A DNA stretch of 64,000 bases from an uncultured Bacteroidales bacterium (lineage in GTDB: Bacteria > Bacteroidota > Bacteroidia > Bacteroidales > P3), in contig ONDE01000002.1 of NCBI GenBank assembly GCA_900316515.1, forward strand, positions 62,001 to 126,000. The letters are read 5' to 3'. The notes below the pieces were generated by a model. The model was not told the origin of the DNA. It did no database searches and saw only the letters and a list, made by a program, of their open reading frames with translations. Positions 44,986 through 55,100 of this stretch are shown piece by piece. The translations under genes and the position numbers were made by a program. Numbering within the stretch: position 1 is the first letter of the stretch; each line of letters opens with the position of its first letter.

Positions 44986-47046
44986 ATGACTTATACAGAG
45001 AAAGACCACAAGTACAAACGCTATACGGTGACGTCGGCGCTGCCATACGCCAACGGTCCCGTGCATATCGGCCACCTGGCGGGTGTCTACGTGCCTGCCG
45101 ACGTGTATGTGCGCTATCTGCGCGCGCAGGGCGAGGAGGTGATGTTCATAGGCGGCAGTGACGAGCACGGCGTGCCCATCACCATCAAGGCCCGCAAGGA
45201 GGGCTGCACGCCGCAGGACATCGTGGACCGCTACCACAAGATCATCAAGGATAGCTTCGCGGAGCTGGGCATCTCGTTCGACATCTACAGTCGCACGAGC
45301 AGCAAGGAGCACCACGAGACGGCGGCGGAGTACTTCAAGAAGCTGTACGACGAGGGCAAGTTCGTGGAGAAGGTGTCGATGCAGTACTACGACGAGGAGG
45401 CGGGCTGCTTCCTTGCCGACCGCTACATCACGGGCACCTGTCCGCATTGCGGCAACGAGCGCGCCTACGGCGACCAATGCGAGGCCTGTGGCACGAGTCT
45501 CAACGCCACCGACCTGATAAATCCCAAGAGTGCCCTCAGCGGCTCGAAGCCTGTGCTTAAGGAGACCAAGCACTGGTTCCTCCCGCTGGATCAGGACGAA
45601 CCCTGGCTGAGGGAGTGGATACTGGAGAGTCACAAGGGTGACTGGAAAGTGAACGTCTACGGGCAGTGCAAGTCGTGGATCGACGCGGGCTTGCAGCCGA
45701 GAGCCGTCACGCGCGACCTCGACTGGGGCGTGAAGGTTCCGGTGGAGGGTGCCGACGGCAAGGTGCTGTATGTGTGGTTCGACGCTCCGATAGGATATAT
45801 CAGCTTCACCAAGCAGCTGAAAGGTGCCGACTGGGAGAAATGGTGGAAGAGCGACGACACCAAGCTGGTGCACTTCATAGGCAAGGACAACATAGTGTTC
45901 CACTGCATCATCTTCCCCTCGATGCTGCATGCCGACGGCAGCTACATACTGCCTGCCAACGTGCCCGCCAACGAATTCCTGAACCTCGAGGGCGACAAGA
46001 TATCGACCTCGCGGAACTGGGCTGTGTGGCTGCATGAATACCTGAAGGAATTCCCCGGCAAGCAAGACGTGCTGCGCTACACATTGTGCAGCAACGCCCC
46101 CGAGACCAAGGACAACGACTTCACCTGGAAAGATTTTCAATTAAAGAACAACAGCGAGCTTGTCGCTATACTGGGTAATTTCGTCAATAGGACGCTGGTG
46201 CTCACGCACAAGTTCTACGAGGGCAAGGTGCCCGCGCAGGGCAAGCTGACGGCGCAGGACGAAGAGGTGGTCAAAGAGCTGGCTACTTTCCCGGAGCGGA
46301 TAGGACGTTCGATAGAGACCTACCGTTTCCGCGAGGCTTTGGCCGAGATGATGAACCTAGCCCGCTTGGGCAACAAATACCTGACCGACACCGAGCCCTG
46401 GAAGCTCGTCAAGAGTGACCCGGAGCGCACGGCGACGGTGATGAACCTCTCGCTGCAGATCTGTGCCAACCTGGCGGTGCTCTGTGCGCCCTTCCTGCCC
46501 TTCACGGCCGACAAGATGCATGCTATGATGAACCTGCAGGCGTTGGGCTGGAAAGATGCCGGGAGGGCCGACATATTGATGGAAGGCCATGAGATAGCCA
46601 AGCCGGAGCTGCTCTTCGAGCAGATAAGCGACGAGGCGATACAGGCGCAGGTAGACAAGCTGCAGGCCACCAAGGCGCAGAACGAGCTGAATGCCTGGAA
46701 ACCCGCGGAGGTGAAGGCTGCGGTGACCATCGACGACTTCGGGAAGATGGACATCCGCGTAGGCACCATCTTGGAATGCCAGAAAGTGCCGAAGGCCGAC
46801 AAGCTGCTGCAGTTCAAGATAGAAGACGGTATGGGCACAAGGACCATAGTGAGCGGCATAGCCAAATACTATCCCGACCCGCAGGCCCTCGTTGGCAAGC
46901 AGGTGTGCTTCATAGCCAACTTCCCGCCGCGCAAGCTCAAGGGAGTAGAGAGTCAGGGCATGATCCTCAGTGCCGAAGACAAAGACGGGCGTCTGGTGCT
47001 GCTGACCCCCAGCGACCTGGTGACTCCCGGCTGCCCGGTAGGTTAA
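44986..47046 (+). CDS. metG: Methionyl-tRNA synthetase
   Basis: 686 residues. HIGH lies at 27-30, the zinc knuckle CPHC...CEAC at about 151-172, and the KMSKS-equivalent loop reads KISTS at about 338-342. An anticodon-binding helical domain follows (about 400-550), and a C-terminal EMAP/tRNA-binding domain ([20 protein letters not shown]) begins near 585. It charges tRNA-Met. The long form with the fused EMAP domain is dimeric. SmpB follows 19 bp downstream, joining two translation genes. Confidence 0.97.
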   Translation: MTYTEKDHKYKRYTVTSALPYANGPVHIGHLAGVYVPADVYVRYLRAQGEEVMFIGGSDEHGVPITIKARKEGCTPQDIVDRYHKIIKDSFAELGISFDIYSRTSSKEHHETAAEYFKKLYDEGKFVEKVSMQYYDEEAGCFLADRYITGTCPHCGNERAYGDQCEACGTSLNATDLINPKSALSGSKPVLKETKHWFLPLDQDEPWLREWILESHKGDWKVNVYGQCKSWIDAGLQPRAVTRDLDWGVKVPVEGADGKVLYVWFDAPIGYISFTKQLKGADWEKWWKSDDTKLVHFIGKDNIVFHCIIFPSMLHADGSYILPANVPANEFLNLEGDKISTSRNWAVWLHEYLKEFPGKQDVLRYTLCSNAPETKDNDFTWKDFQLKNNSELVAILGNFVNRTLVLTHKFYEGKVPAQGKLTAQDEEVVKELATFPERIGRSIETYRFREALAEMMNLARLGNKYLTDTEPWKLVKSDPERTATVMNLSLQICANLAVLCAPFLPFTADKMHAMMNLQALGWKDAGRADILMEGHEIAKPELLFEQISDEAIQAQVDKLQATKAQNELNAWKPAEVKAAVTIDDFGKMDIRVGTILECQKVPKADKLLQFKIEDGMGTRTIVSGIAKYYPDPQALVGKQVCFIANFPPRKLKGVESQGMILSAEDKDGRLVLLTPSDLVTPGCPVG

Positions 47047-47065
47047 GCGGGATGCTAAACCAATC

Positions 47066-47518
47066 ATGGAAGAGAAGAACAAGATAGAGATAAAGAACAA
47101 GCGGGCGGCGTACGAGTATTTCCTGCTGGACGAGTATAACGCGGGTTTGGTGCTGATGGGCAGCGAGATAAAGAGTATCCGCGAGGGGAAGGCCAACCTG
47201 AACGACGCGTGGTGCACGTTTGTGGGCAACGAGCTGTACGTAAGGGATATGCATATCTCGGAGTATAAGTTCGGCAGCTACTGGGGCCACCAGGCGAAGC
47301 GCGACCGCAAGTTGCTGCTCACCCGCCGCGAGTTGCGCAAACTGCAGAATAAAATCAAGGAACGGGGCTTCACCATAGTGCCGGAACTACTGTATGTCGA
47401 CCCGCGGGGCTACGCCAAGCTGACGATAGCGCTGGCTAAGGGTAAGCACCACTACGACAAGCGCGAGACTATCAAGGCGAAGGACTCGAAGAGGGATATG
47501 GAGAGGGAGTTGGCGTGA
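47066..47518 (+). CDS. smpB: SsrA-binding protein
   Basis: 150 residues. Landmarks are IKNKRAAYEYFLLDEYNAG, LMGSEIKSIREGKANLNDAW, KRDRKLLLTRRE and the basic C-terminal tail (KGKHHYDKRETIKAKDSKRD). It binds tmRNA and brings it to stalled ribosomes for trans-translation. The tmRNA gene is not in this window. Confidence 0.97.
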   Translation: MEEKNKIEIKNKRAAYEYFLLDEYNAGLVLMGSEIKSIREGKANLNDAWCTFVGNELYVRDMHISEYKFGSYWGHQAKRDRKLLLTRRELRKLQNKIKERGFTIVPELLYVDPRGYAKLTIALAKGKHHYDKRETIKAKDSKRDMERELA

Positions 47519-47855
47519 AGGGGGCGTACCAATGAGGAATGAAGAGTGAAGAATGAAGAGTGAAGAATGGGATTTATTAATGTTGTCGGCTGAGCCGATG
47601 GCATACCACGAGACTTGATATTGGGGGAGTTAAGGGGAGTTAAGAGAAGTTAAGGGGAGTTAAGGGACAATACCGATGGCATACAATAAGGTGAGACGTG
47701 AGAGGTGAAAGGTGAGAGGGAATTATAATGGTTAAAGGTTAATGGTTTGCTCCGCTTCGGTCGCAGGTCAAAGCAAGCAGTTAGCGGTTAGCAGTGTTTA
47801 GGAACGGCGAATTACTCAAAAGGCTTGATTGCTTGATTGTTTGAATGTTTGAGTT
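47519..47855. repeat. Cluster of short tandem arrays between smpB and the aspartokinase gene
   Basis: Arrays in order: GAATGAA/GAGTGAA heptamers (about 47535-47569), GGGGAGTTAA-type units (47624-47667), GTGAGAC/GTGAGAG heptamers (47691-47718), GGTTAAA/GGTTAAT (about 47730-47748), GGTTAGC-type (about 47779-47793) and GCTTGATT/GTTTGAAT octamers (47823-47854). The phrase CCGATGGCATAC occurs at 47596 and again at 47673. No ORF or promoter was found. The last unit ends one base before the next start codon. Confidence 0.85.
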
Positions 47856-49130
47856 ATGAAGGTATTCAAATTCGGTGGGGCGTCGGTGAACAGCGCCGAC
47901 GCGGTGCGCAATATGGCGCAGATAGTGAAGCAGCACCTGACGGCGGGTGAGCCGCTGGTGGTGGTGGTGTCGGCCATGGGCAAGACTACCAACCTGTTGG
48001 AGAAGCTGGTGCCGGGAGTGACGCCGAAAGAGGATGCCGCCCGTCTACGCCAGCAGCTGGAGAACTACCACAGAGAGATTGCCTACGCGCTGATGCCTGA
48101 TAACAAGGATGTTCAGAACGATATCTCGACGATATTGGTGCGCTTCGACGCCACAATAAAGCAGCTGCAGAAGGGCAAAGGCGAATACAACTACAGCTAC
48201 GATCAGACGGTGTCGAACGGCGAGGTGCTGTCGACGACGATTATAGCGCACTACCTCAACGGGATAAGGGTGAAGACGATGCTTGCCGACGCCCGACAGC
48301 TCATCATCACCGACGACCACTACCGCGAGGGTCACGTAGATTGGGAGTTCACGAAGGGCACCTGCCGTCTGATGATGGATGCCGCCAAGGGCTACGATGT
48401 GGTTCTCACCCAGGGCTTTATAGGCAGCGTAAAGAACTCGGACAAGACCACCACGCTGGGTCGTGAGGGTTCTGACTACTCGGCGGCAATATTGGCCTAT
48501 TGCCTTGATGCCGAGAGCGTGACGATATGGAAAGACGTGCCCGGCTTCCTGAATGCCGACCCCAAGTACTTCGACGACACCGTGAAGATAGGCCAGATAC
48601 CATACAATGAGGCCATTGAGCTGGCATACTATGGTGCGTCGGTGATACACCCCAAGACCGTGAAGCCGATACAGAACAAAGGCATCCCGCTCTACATACG
48701 CTCGTTCGTGACGCCCGAGAGCGAGGGCTCGGCAGTGGGTAACTATCATGCTATCAGTCCTGAGACGCCCCTTTATATCGTCAAGAACGACCAGATACTG
48801 CTCTCCATCCTTCCGCGCGACTATTCCTTCATAGCCGAAGACAACCTGCAGGTGATTTTCGGCATACTCAACGAGCTTGGAATCAGGGTGAACCTGATGC
48901 AGAACTCGGCGCTGAGCTTCTCCATCTGCATCGACAACAACCCGCAGCGGGTGGGGGTGCTGATAGAGCGGCTAAAGAGCATGTTCCGTGTGCGTTACAA
49001 CGAGAACCTGCAGCTGATCACCATCCGCTACTACACGCAGGAGGTGATTGACAGCATCGTCGGCGGACGGCCGATACTGCTCGAGCAGCGGAGCCGCTCG
49101 ACGGAGCAGATCATCGTGCCGGCTCTGTAA
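47856..49130 (+). CDS. Aspartokinase (monofunctional)
   Basis: 424 residues. The kinase domain begins with KVFKFGGASV and contains VVVVSAMGKTTNLLE, TTLGREGSDYSAAILAYCLD and VWKD-like IWKDVPGFLNADP. Two ACT domains fill the C-terminal third (ILSILPRDYSFIAED and LMQNSALSFSICI). It phosphorylates aspartate at the head of the lysine, threonine and methionine branch, and the ACT pair suggests feedback control by an end product. The start codon follows directly on an octamer array, so the leader may be made of repeat sequence. No promoter is visible immediately upstream. Confidence 0.93.
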   Translation: MKVFKFGGASVNSADAVRNMAQIVKQHLTAGEPLVVVVSAMGKTTNLLEKLVPGVTPKEDAARLRQQLENYHREIAYALMPDNKDVQNDISTILVRFDATIKQLQKGKGEYNYSYDQTVSNGEVLSTTIIAHYLNGIRVKTMLADARQLIITDDHYREGHVDWEFTKGTCRLMMDAAKGYDVVLTQGFIGSVKNSDKTTTLGREGSDYSAAILAYCLDAESVTIWKDVPGFLNADPKYFDDTVKIGQIPYNEAIELAYYGASVIHPKTVKPIQNKGIPLYIRSFVTPESEGSAVGNYHAISPETPLYIVKNDQILLSILPRDYSFIAEDNLQVIFGILNELGIRVNLMQNSALSFSICIDNNPQRVGVLIERLKSMFRVRYNENLQLITIRYYTQEVIDSIVGGRPILLEQRSRSTEQIIVPAL

Positions 49131-49180
49131 TTTTATTTTGCATACACAATATTTCGCGCACGACGGCGTTAATATGTCCG

Positions 49181-52100
49181 ATGCGCAAAAATGTGCTCAT
49201 AGCTATGCTTGCCGTTTTGACGGCATTGCCCATAGCGGCCCAGCAGCAGAACTGCATGCTGACGATGCCTGTGTACGAACAGTTTGACAGCTACGGCACG
49301 GGTACCGAGTTGGTGCCCACGTGCTGGTTTGTCACGCGAAACTACGACATAGGCTATTCCCCGCACCTCGACGGCAGCCGTCACTACAGCGGAATTGCAT
49401 CGATGGTGCTCTATCCCGGCACTTTGGCCGAGAGCCACTACAGCATGATTATCTCGCCCGAGATCGACGGAGTGTCGTCGTTCGAGGGGTTGCACCTCTG
49501 TTTCAGGCTTTTCTCGCTCACCACATCGGCGAGGTTGGAGGTGGGTATCTGTGAGGACACCAACCGCTACAGTCGCGCCTTTGTGCCGCTCGACACATTG
49601 CATGTGGATCAGGGCAGCCGCTGGCAGGAGATGGTGGTAGACCTGAGTGCCTACAGCGGGGTGGGGCGGAGGCTGGCGTTCCGCATGCAGCGGGCCTTGC
49701 AGACAGACAACGATGCCTGCTGGATAGACGATATCACGGTGAGCAGCTGCGGCACCACGACGCCTTGGGCGAACCACGTGGGCAACACCACTGTGACGCT
49801 CAATTTCGAGCCCTACGGCATAGGCACCGTAGAGGTGCGGTGGGGCGACACGGTGATAAGTCCCGCCGCGAGTCCGTTGACCATCACGGGTCTTACGCCC
49901 GACAGCGACTATGTGTTCCAGGTGGGCTGTGCCGGTTCGGAGGGAGAGACGGTGGCTGTGCACACATTGGAGAGTGCGGGCATGACGATAGCCTACTACG
50001 AGAACTTCGACGCTGTGGACAGCGTAATGCCGCGCCACTGGCGCCGCCCGATGACCAACAAGCCGCAGGTGACGGGCGGAGTGCTGCGCATGACGCCTAC
50101 GGCGGGTGACAGTTGCATAGCTGTGTTGCCGTTGCCCACGGGAGCTGTGCTCAGCGATTTGAATATGGCGCTTACCGTTGCGGGGAGCAGCAATGTGTGG
50201 CTCGTGGTGGGCGCTATGGAGTATGCCGACGAGCCCGAGAGCTTCGTGGCGATAGACACTCTTCAGGCGGCTGCCGGGAGGCAGGTGGTTTCGTTGGCTG
50301 GATATGCCGGCGACGGGCAGTATCTGGCCCTGTGTGCCGTAGGCAGCGGGACGCTGACCGTCGACGAGCTGAGGATAGCCCGATGCATGATAGACAATGT
50401 GAGGATGTACAACCTGACCGAGAGCAGCGTGACGCTGGCGTGGGACACTGTGGTGATGGCGCAGGGTGCGGTTGTGCAGATAGAATACGGGCCGACGGGG
50501 TTTGAACCTGGCAGCGGGACGGTAGTTGTCGCGCAGGGGCAGCCCCTCACGCTCGACAGTTTGGCCAACGACCAAGACTACGACCTCTATATAACGCCCT
50601 CGTGCGGCGACCAGCCGTCGGCCTTCGACAAGCATCGGTTCCACACTTTCGCCCACGAGGTGACGACGCCCTACTGCACGGGCTTTGAGGAAGGGGAACT
50701 GCCGCAGGGATGGGTCGTCAGCGACGGTTCGACGCTCACGGAAGCCTCCTACCAAGGCTCGGGAGCCCTGCGGATAGCGGCAGGAGGGACGGCTGTGATG
50801 CCCTTGCTCGGCAACGACACGCCCGACACCTTCTACCTGGAATTCTACGGCTTTGGCAATGCAAACATAGTGGTGGGACGTATGGCCACACCCTACTCGC
50901 CGTTTGTGTCCACCGACACCCTTGCGGGCAACGGCAGCTGGACGAGGTATATCGTCCGGGTGACCGGTGGGGCCAACAGCTGTCTGGCGTTGAGGAGTGC
51001 CTCGTCGGTGTGGACAATCGACGCTGTGGCGTTGCGTACCGGTGTGGTGCAGACGGTGGCGGTGAGCGCCATAGAGCAGCATTCGGCGCAGGTGAGCTGG
51101 GTGCTGATGGGCGGCGACAGAGTGAGGATAGAATATGCTGCGGTGCAGGGCGTAGACTTTGTTCCCGGCAGCGGCACCGTCGTTGTTGCCGACAGTACGA
51201 TAACCCTTACGGGCTTGGCGTCGGACACCAGATATTGTCTGCATGTGAGCCCTTACGACAGCGCCGCCAATGGCAGCTGTCATTACTTCACGGAGTATTT
51301 CACCACTATGCCGTCGGCCATAGAGCTGCCCTACTGCCAGAACTTCGACGGCTTGGCGACGAGCAGCTATCCTGCCAACTGGCGGCGCCTGTCGGATTAC
51401 GGCGAGTACCCGCTGGTGAGCAGCGACCGTAACCGTTCGGGCGGCCGTTCGCTGCGTATGTCGGTCTTCGGCAGCGGCAGCACGGTGGCCATACTTCCCG
51501 ATATGGAGACCTGTTCGCAGCATGTGGCCCTTGCTTTCTGGGCCAACGCCACCACGCACCATCAGGATGCCGTGCTGCTGGTGGGTTCCATTACCGACGC
51601 CACCGACGCTTCGACATTCGTGGCCACCGACACCCTGCATTTCACGGCTGCCGACAGCTGGGTGCACCACATGACGCGTTTCACCCCCGGCGCAGGCCAT
51701 ACCGCCATAATGCTCAGGGGTGCCGCGAGTGGCGAGACGAGGGTGTTTGTTGAAGACCTCTGCCTGGAGCCCTGTGTGGCGCAGAACCTGCGGGTGAGCG
51801 ATATCGACAGTACGGGAGTCACCGTGAGTTGGACGACAGAGGACAGCCTCAGCTTGGTTTGCCAGATTGGCGGAGGCGGTGTTGTCAGGACGGATACCCT
51901 TCGTCAGTCGCCCGTCACGCTTGGGGGGTTCAATATGGGCACGTCCTACAGCCTGACATTCACCACACTCTGTGGCTGTGGCGCCAGAGGAACCGCCTAC
52001 AGGCCCGGCGAGGGTTCGACCGGCACTACCGCCAACGGGGGAAGGGTGACGATAAGCCTGAACACCCATGCTGCCCAGCAGACGATGCCTTATTGCCACG

Positions 52101-55100
52101 CCTTTGAGATGACCACCGGCTCGCGTCCCTATCTGTGGCGATATAGCGGCACGATGATGATTACCGACCGCAACTATCATGACGGATTCCATAGCCTGCA
52201 GACCTCGGGAGGGAGCACGCTGATACTGCCTCCTATGGGAGATGTGGGCAACGCTGTGGTGAGCCTCTTCCTGTTCGGCACAAATGCCACGCTGATGAGT
52301 GCGGGTGTTGCCGTCGGCATAATGAACCATCCCGATTCGGCGGATTCCTTTATCCCGCTCGACACCCTGCGTCTCACCACTCTCGGCGTGTGGCAGCATC
52401 TGGTTGCCGACCTTACGGCGTATGAGGGGACGGGCCGATACATAGCCCTGCGGCCTGCTGCGGGAGCCGGGACGCTGTTTGTCGACGATTTGATGGTGTC
52501 GCGATGCGGCATAAGCGCTGCGACGGCAAGCAACAGCGGCCTGTTGACCTTCAAGGCGCTGAATGGGGTGAGCCGTGTGGCTGTCGAGTACGGCCCTGCG
52601 GGCTTCATTCCCGGCTCAGGCACTTACGACACCATTGAATGTGGTGCGGGAGTGTGGCAGAGCTATCAGATGGCAGGCTTGGACGGCACAACCAGTTACG
52701 ACATATACCTCAAGTCCATTTGTTCGGATTTGGCCAACTGCCAACAGATAATTGTGCAGACGGGCAATGCCGCCACAACCCCATACTGCCAGGACTTCGA
52801 CGACACGCCCGAGGCCGGTATGACGTCGGGGTGGGTTGTGAGTCGAACCTATAACAACACTCCGTCGATGGCCGTTGTCGGGGGCAATCAGCGGCTCAAC
52901 CTGAAGGCTGCGGTGGGCAATCGCAGCATAGCCGTACTGCCGCTGTTTGACGTTGTGGACATAGAGGCGCACCAGCTCAGCATGAGTCTGCGCGTTGCCA
53001 ACCACAACCGTACACGCCTGATAGTCGGCCAGATATCCGATGCCTCGGACCCCAATACCTTCTCGCCGCGCGACACCGTAACGGTTGGGTCGTCGACGGA
53101 TTGGCACACCGTGAGGCTTGCCCTCGGGCGCTTCTCGGGCACCGACCGCATTGCTTTGGCGTGTGACGCCACGACGCAGACGGCTGAGATGTGGATAGAC
53201 GATGTCACCGTAACCCGGGGCCTGACGCCCGAGGTGGCTGTGTTGTCGGCCCGCAGCATACAGCTGACGAACGCGGACACCGACTACTATGTGGAATACG
53301 GATTGTCGGGCACGATGCAGGGCAATGGCACTGTGGTGCATATCACCTCGGATACGGCGACGATAGCAGGCCTCGTGCCACAGCAGACATACTGGCTCTA
53401 TTGTCGCGACGACGCAGCCGAGGCCACATGTATGGAACCGCTGACTGTCGTAATGCCCGGCGAGGAGAGCTTGCCATACTGTCACCGTCGCGACACTCTG
53501 TCGTCATATATGCTACCCGAGTTAGAGGCAGACGAGGTGTCGACTCTGCACATATATTTCACGCTAAGGGGAGGCAGCCCTGTGGTGGTGGGTGTTATGG
53601 AGCGACAGAACGACTGGGGCAGCTTTGTGCCGGTAGACACCGTGACGGCAAGTGCGGGCACGTGGAGCCCGATACATGTAAGCCTCGCGGCATATAACGG
53701 CAGCGGCCGTTTTGTGGCCTTGAAGACCACCAACGTCACCAATGCCGTCATCGACGCCTTCAAGGTTTCGGAATGCGAGTTGCCGACAGTGACCCTCTAC
53801 GACGACAACAGTGTGGCATTTACAGGCAGCGGCGCAGTAGAATACGGCCCGTCGGGATTTGTGCCCGGCAGCGGAACCCTTGTGACGTGTCCCAGGACGA
53901 TAGTGCTTGCCGACACCACGCTTTATGATTTCTATCCACTCTGTGCGATGGATGACGCTGCCTGCGGAGAGCCCATACAGATAGCGACATCTGTGGCGGT
54001 GGCGCTGCCCTATTGTGAGAATTTCGATTCGGGCATGCCTGTGGGGTGGACTCCGTTCAGCGATGCTGTGAACAGCGGCAGCGTATCGTCGACCGGCCAA
54101 CTGGCATTGCAGGTATCTGCGGGTCAGACGGTAGGAGTACAAATGCCGGCTTTGCCGTCGGGATTGCTGCACTTCAGTTTCGACAAGAGCGGCACAGCCT
54201 CTGTGGTGTTGTGCGGCGACACGATAGCAGGCAGCGGCAGGAAGCATGTGTCGGTAGTCAATAACGGGCGTCCGCAGATACTGGCTATCGGCAGCGGAAC
54301 GGCGTATATCGACAACCTGATGGTCGAAAGCTGTGAGTTGCCCGACAGTTTGACGATATCGCAGCCCGGCAACGGACGTGTGGAGTTGACCTGGGATACG
54401 AATGATTATTCGGGCTTTTACATTGAGTACACCTTTGCCGGCCTGCCGCAGGGCAGCGGGAATATACGCAGAGCCGATGTTGCGCCGCTTGTCCTCAGCC
54501 TCGAGCCCGACACGGTTTACAATATCTATCTGCGTTGCGACTCGCTACTGCTCACCTGCCGGCCGCCACAGCGCCTCACTACGCTTGCCGCACTTACGCC
54601 GATACCGTATTGTACGAACTTCGACGCCGATGCGGTGAACGAAAAGCCCGCAGGATGGCGAGCCCTTATCGACCACACAGGCAACTATGCCCGTGTGACT
54701 GCCGGCAGCGCCCACAGCGGCAACCAGAAGCTGACTGTATCGAACTATTACGGCACCACGTATCTTGTGCTTCCGCAGCCTTCGGTCGACAGCCTGCGAC
54801 GCTTGAATGTAAGCCTCTATGCCCGCTTTCACAACAGCAACGGCCACAGTCTGGTGCTCGGCACCATGAGTGACGCCTCCGACCCGTCGACCTTTGACTC
54901 GCTGACGTCCTTCGCATCGATGAGAAACGTATACAGGCGTTGTTTCTACACACTGGACAGCTATTATGGCAATGGCCGTTTCCTCGCGCTCAAGGTGGCT
55001 GACGACGATGTGATTGACATCGATGATGTGAGGGTGAACAGTTGTGCCGCCTATGGGTTCCGTATGACGGAGAGGGAAGCCGACTATGTGGTGATAGAAT

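Noticed and set aside
49169..52399. 1076-residue open frame antisense to the 2959-residue T9SS gene
   Set aside because: It lies wholly within a real gene with signal peptide, repeats and sorting domain. Its composition (Arg/His-rich, no domains) is that of an antisense shadow caused by codon bias.
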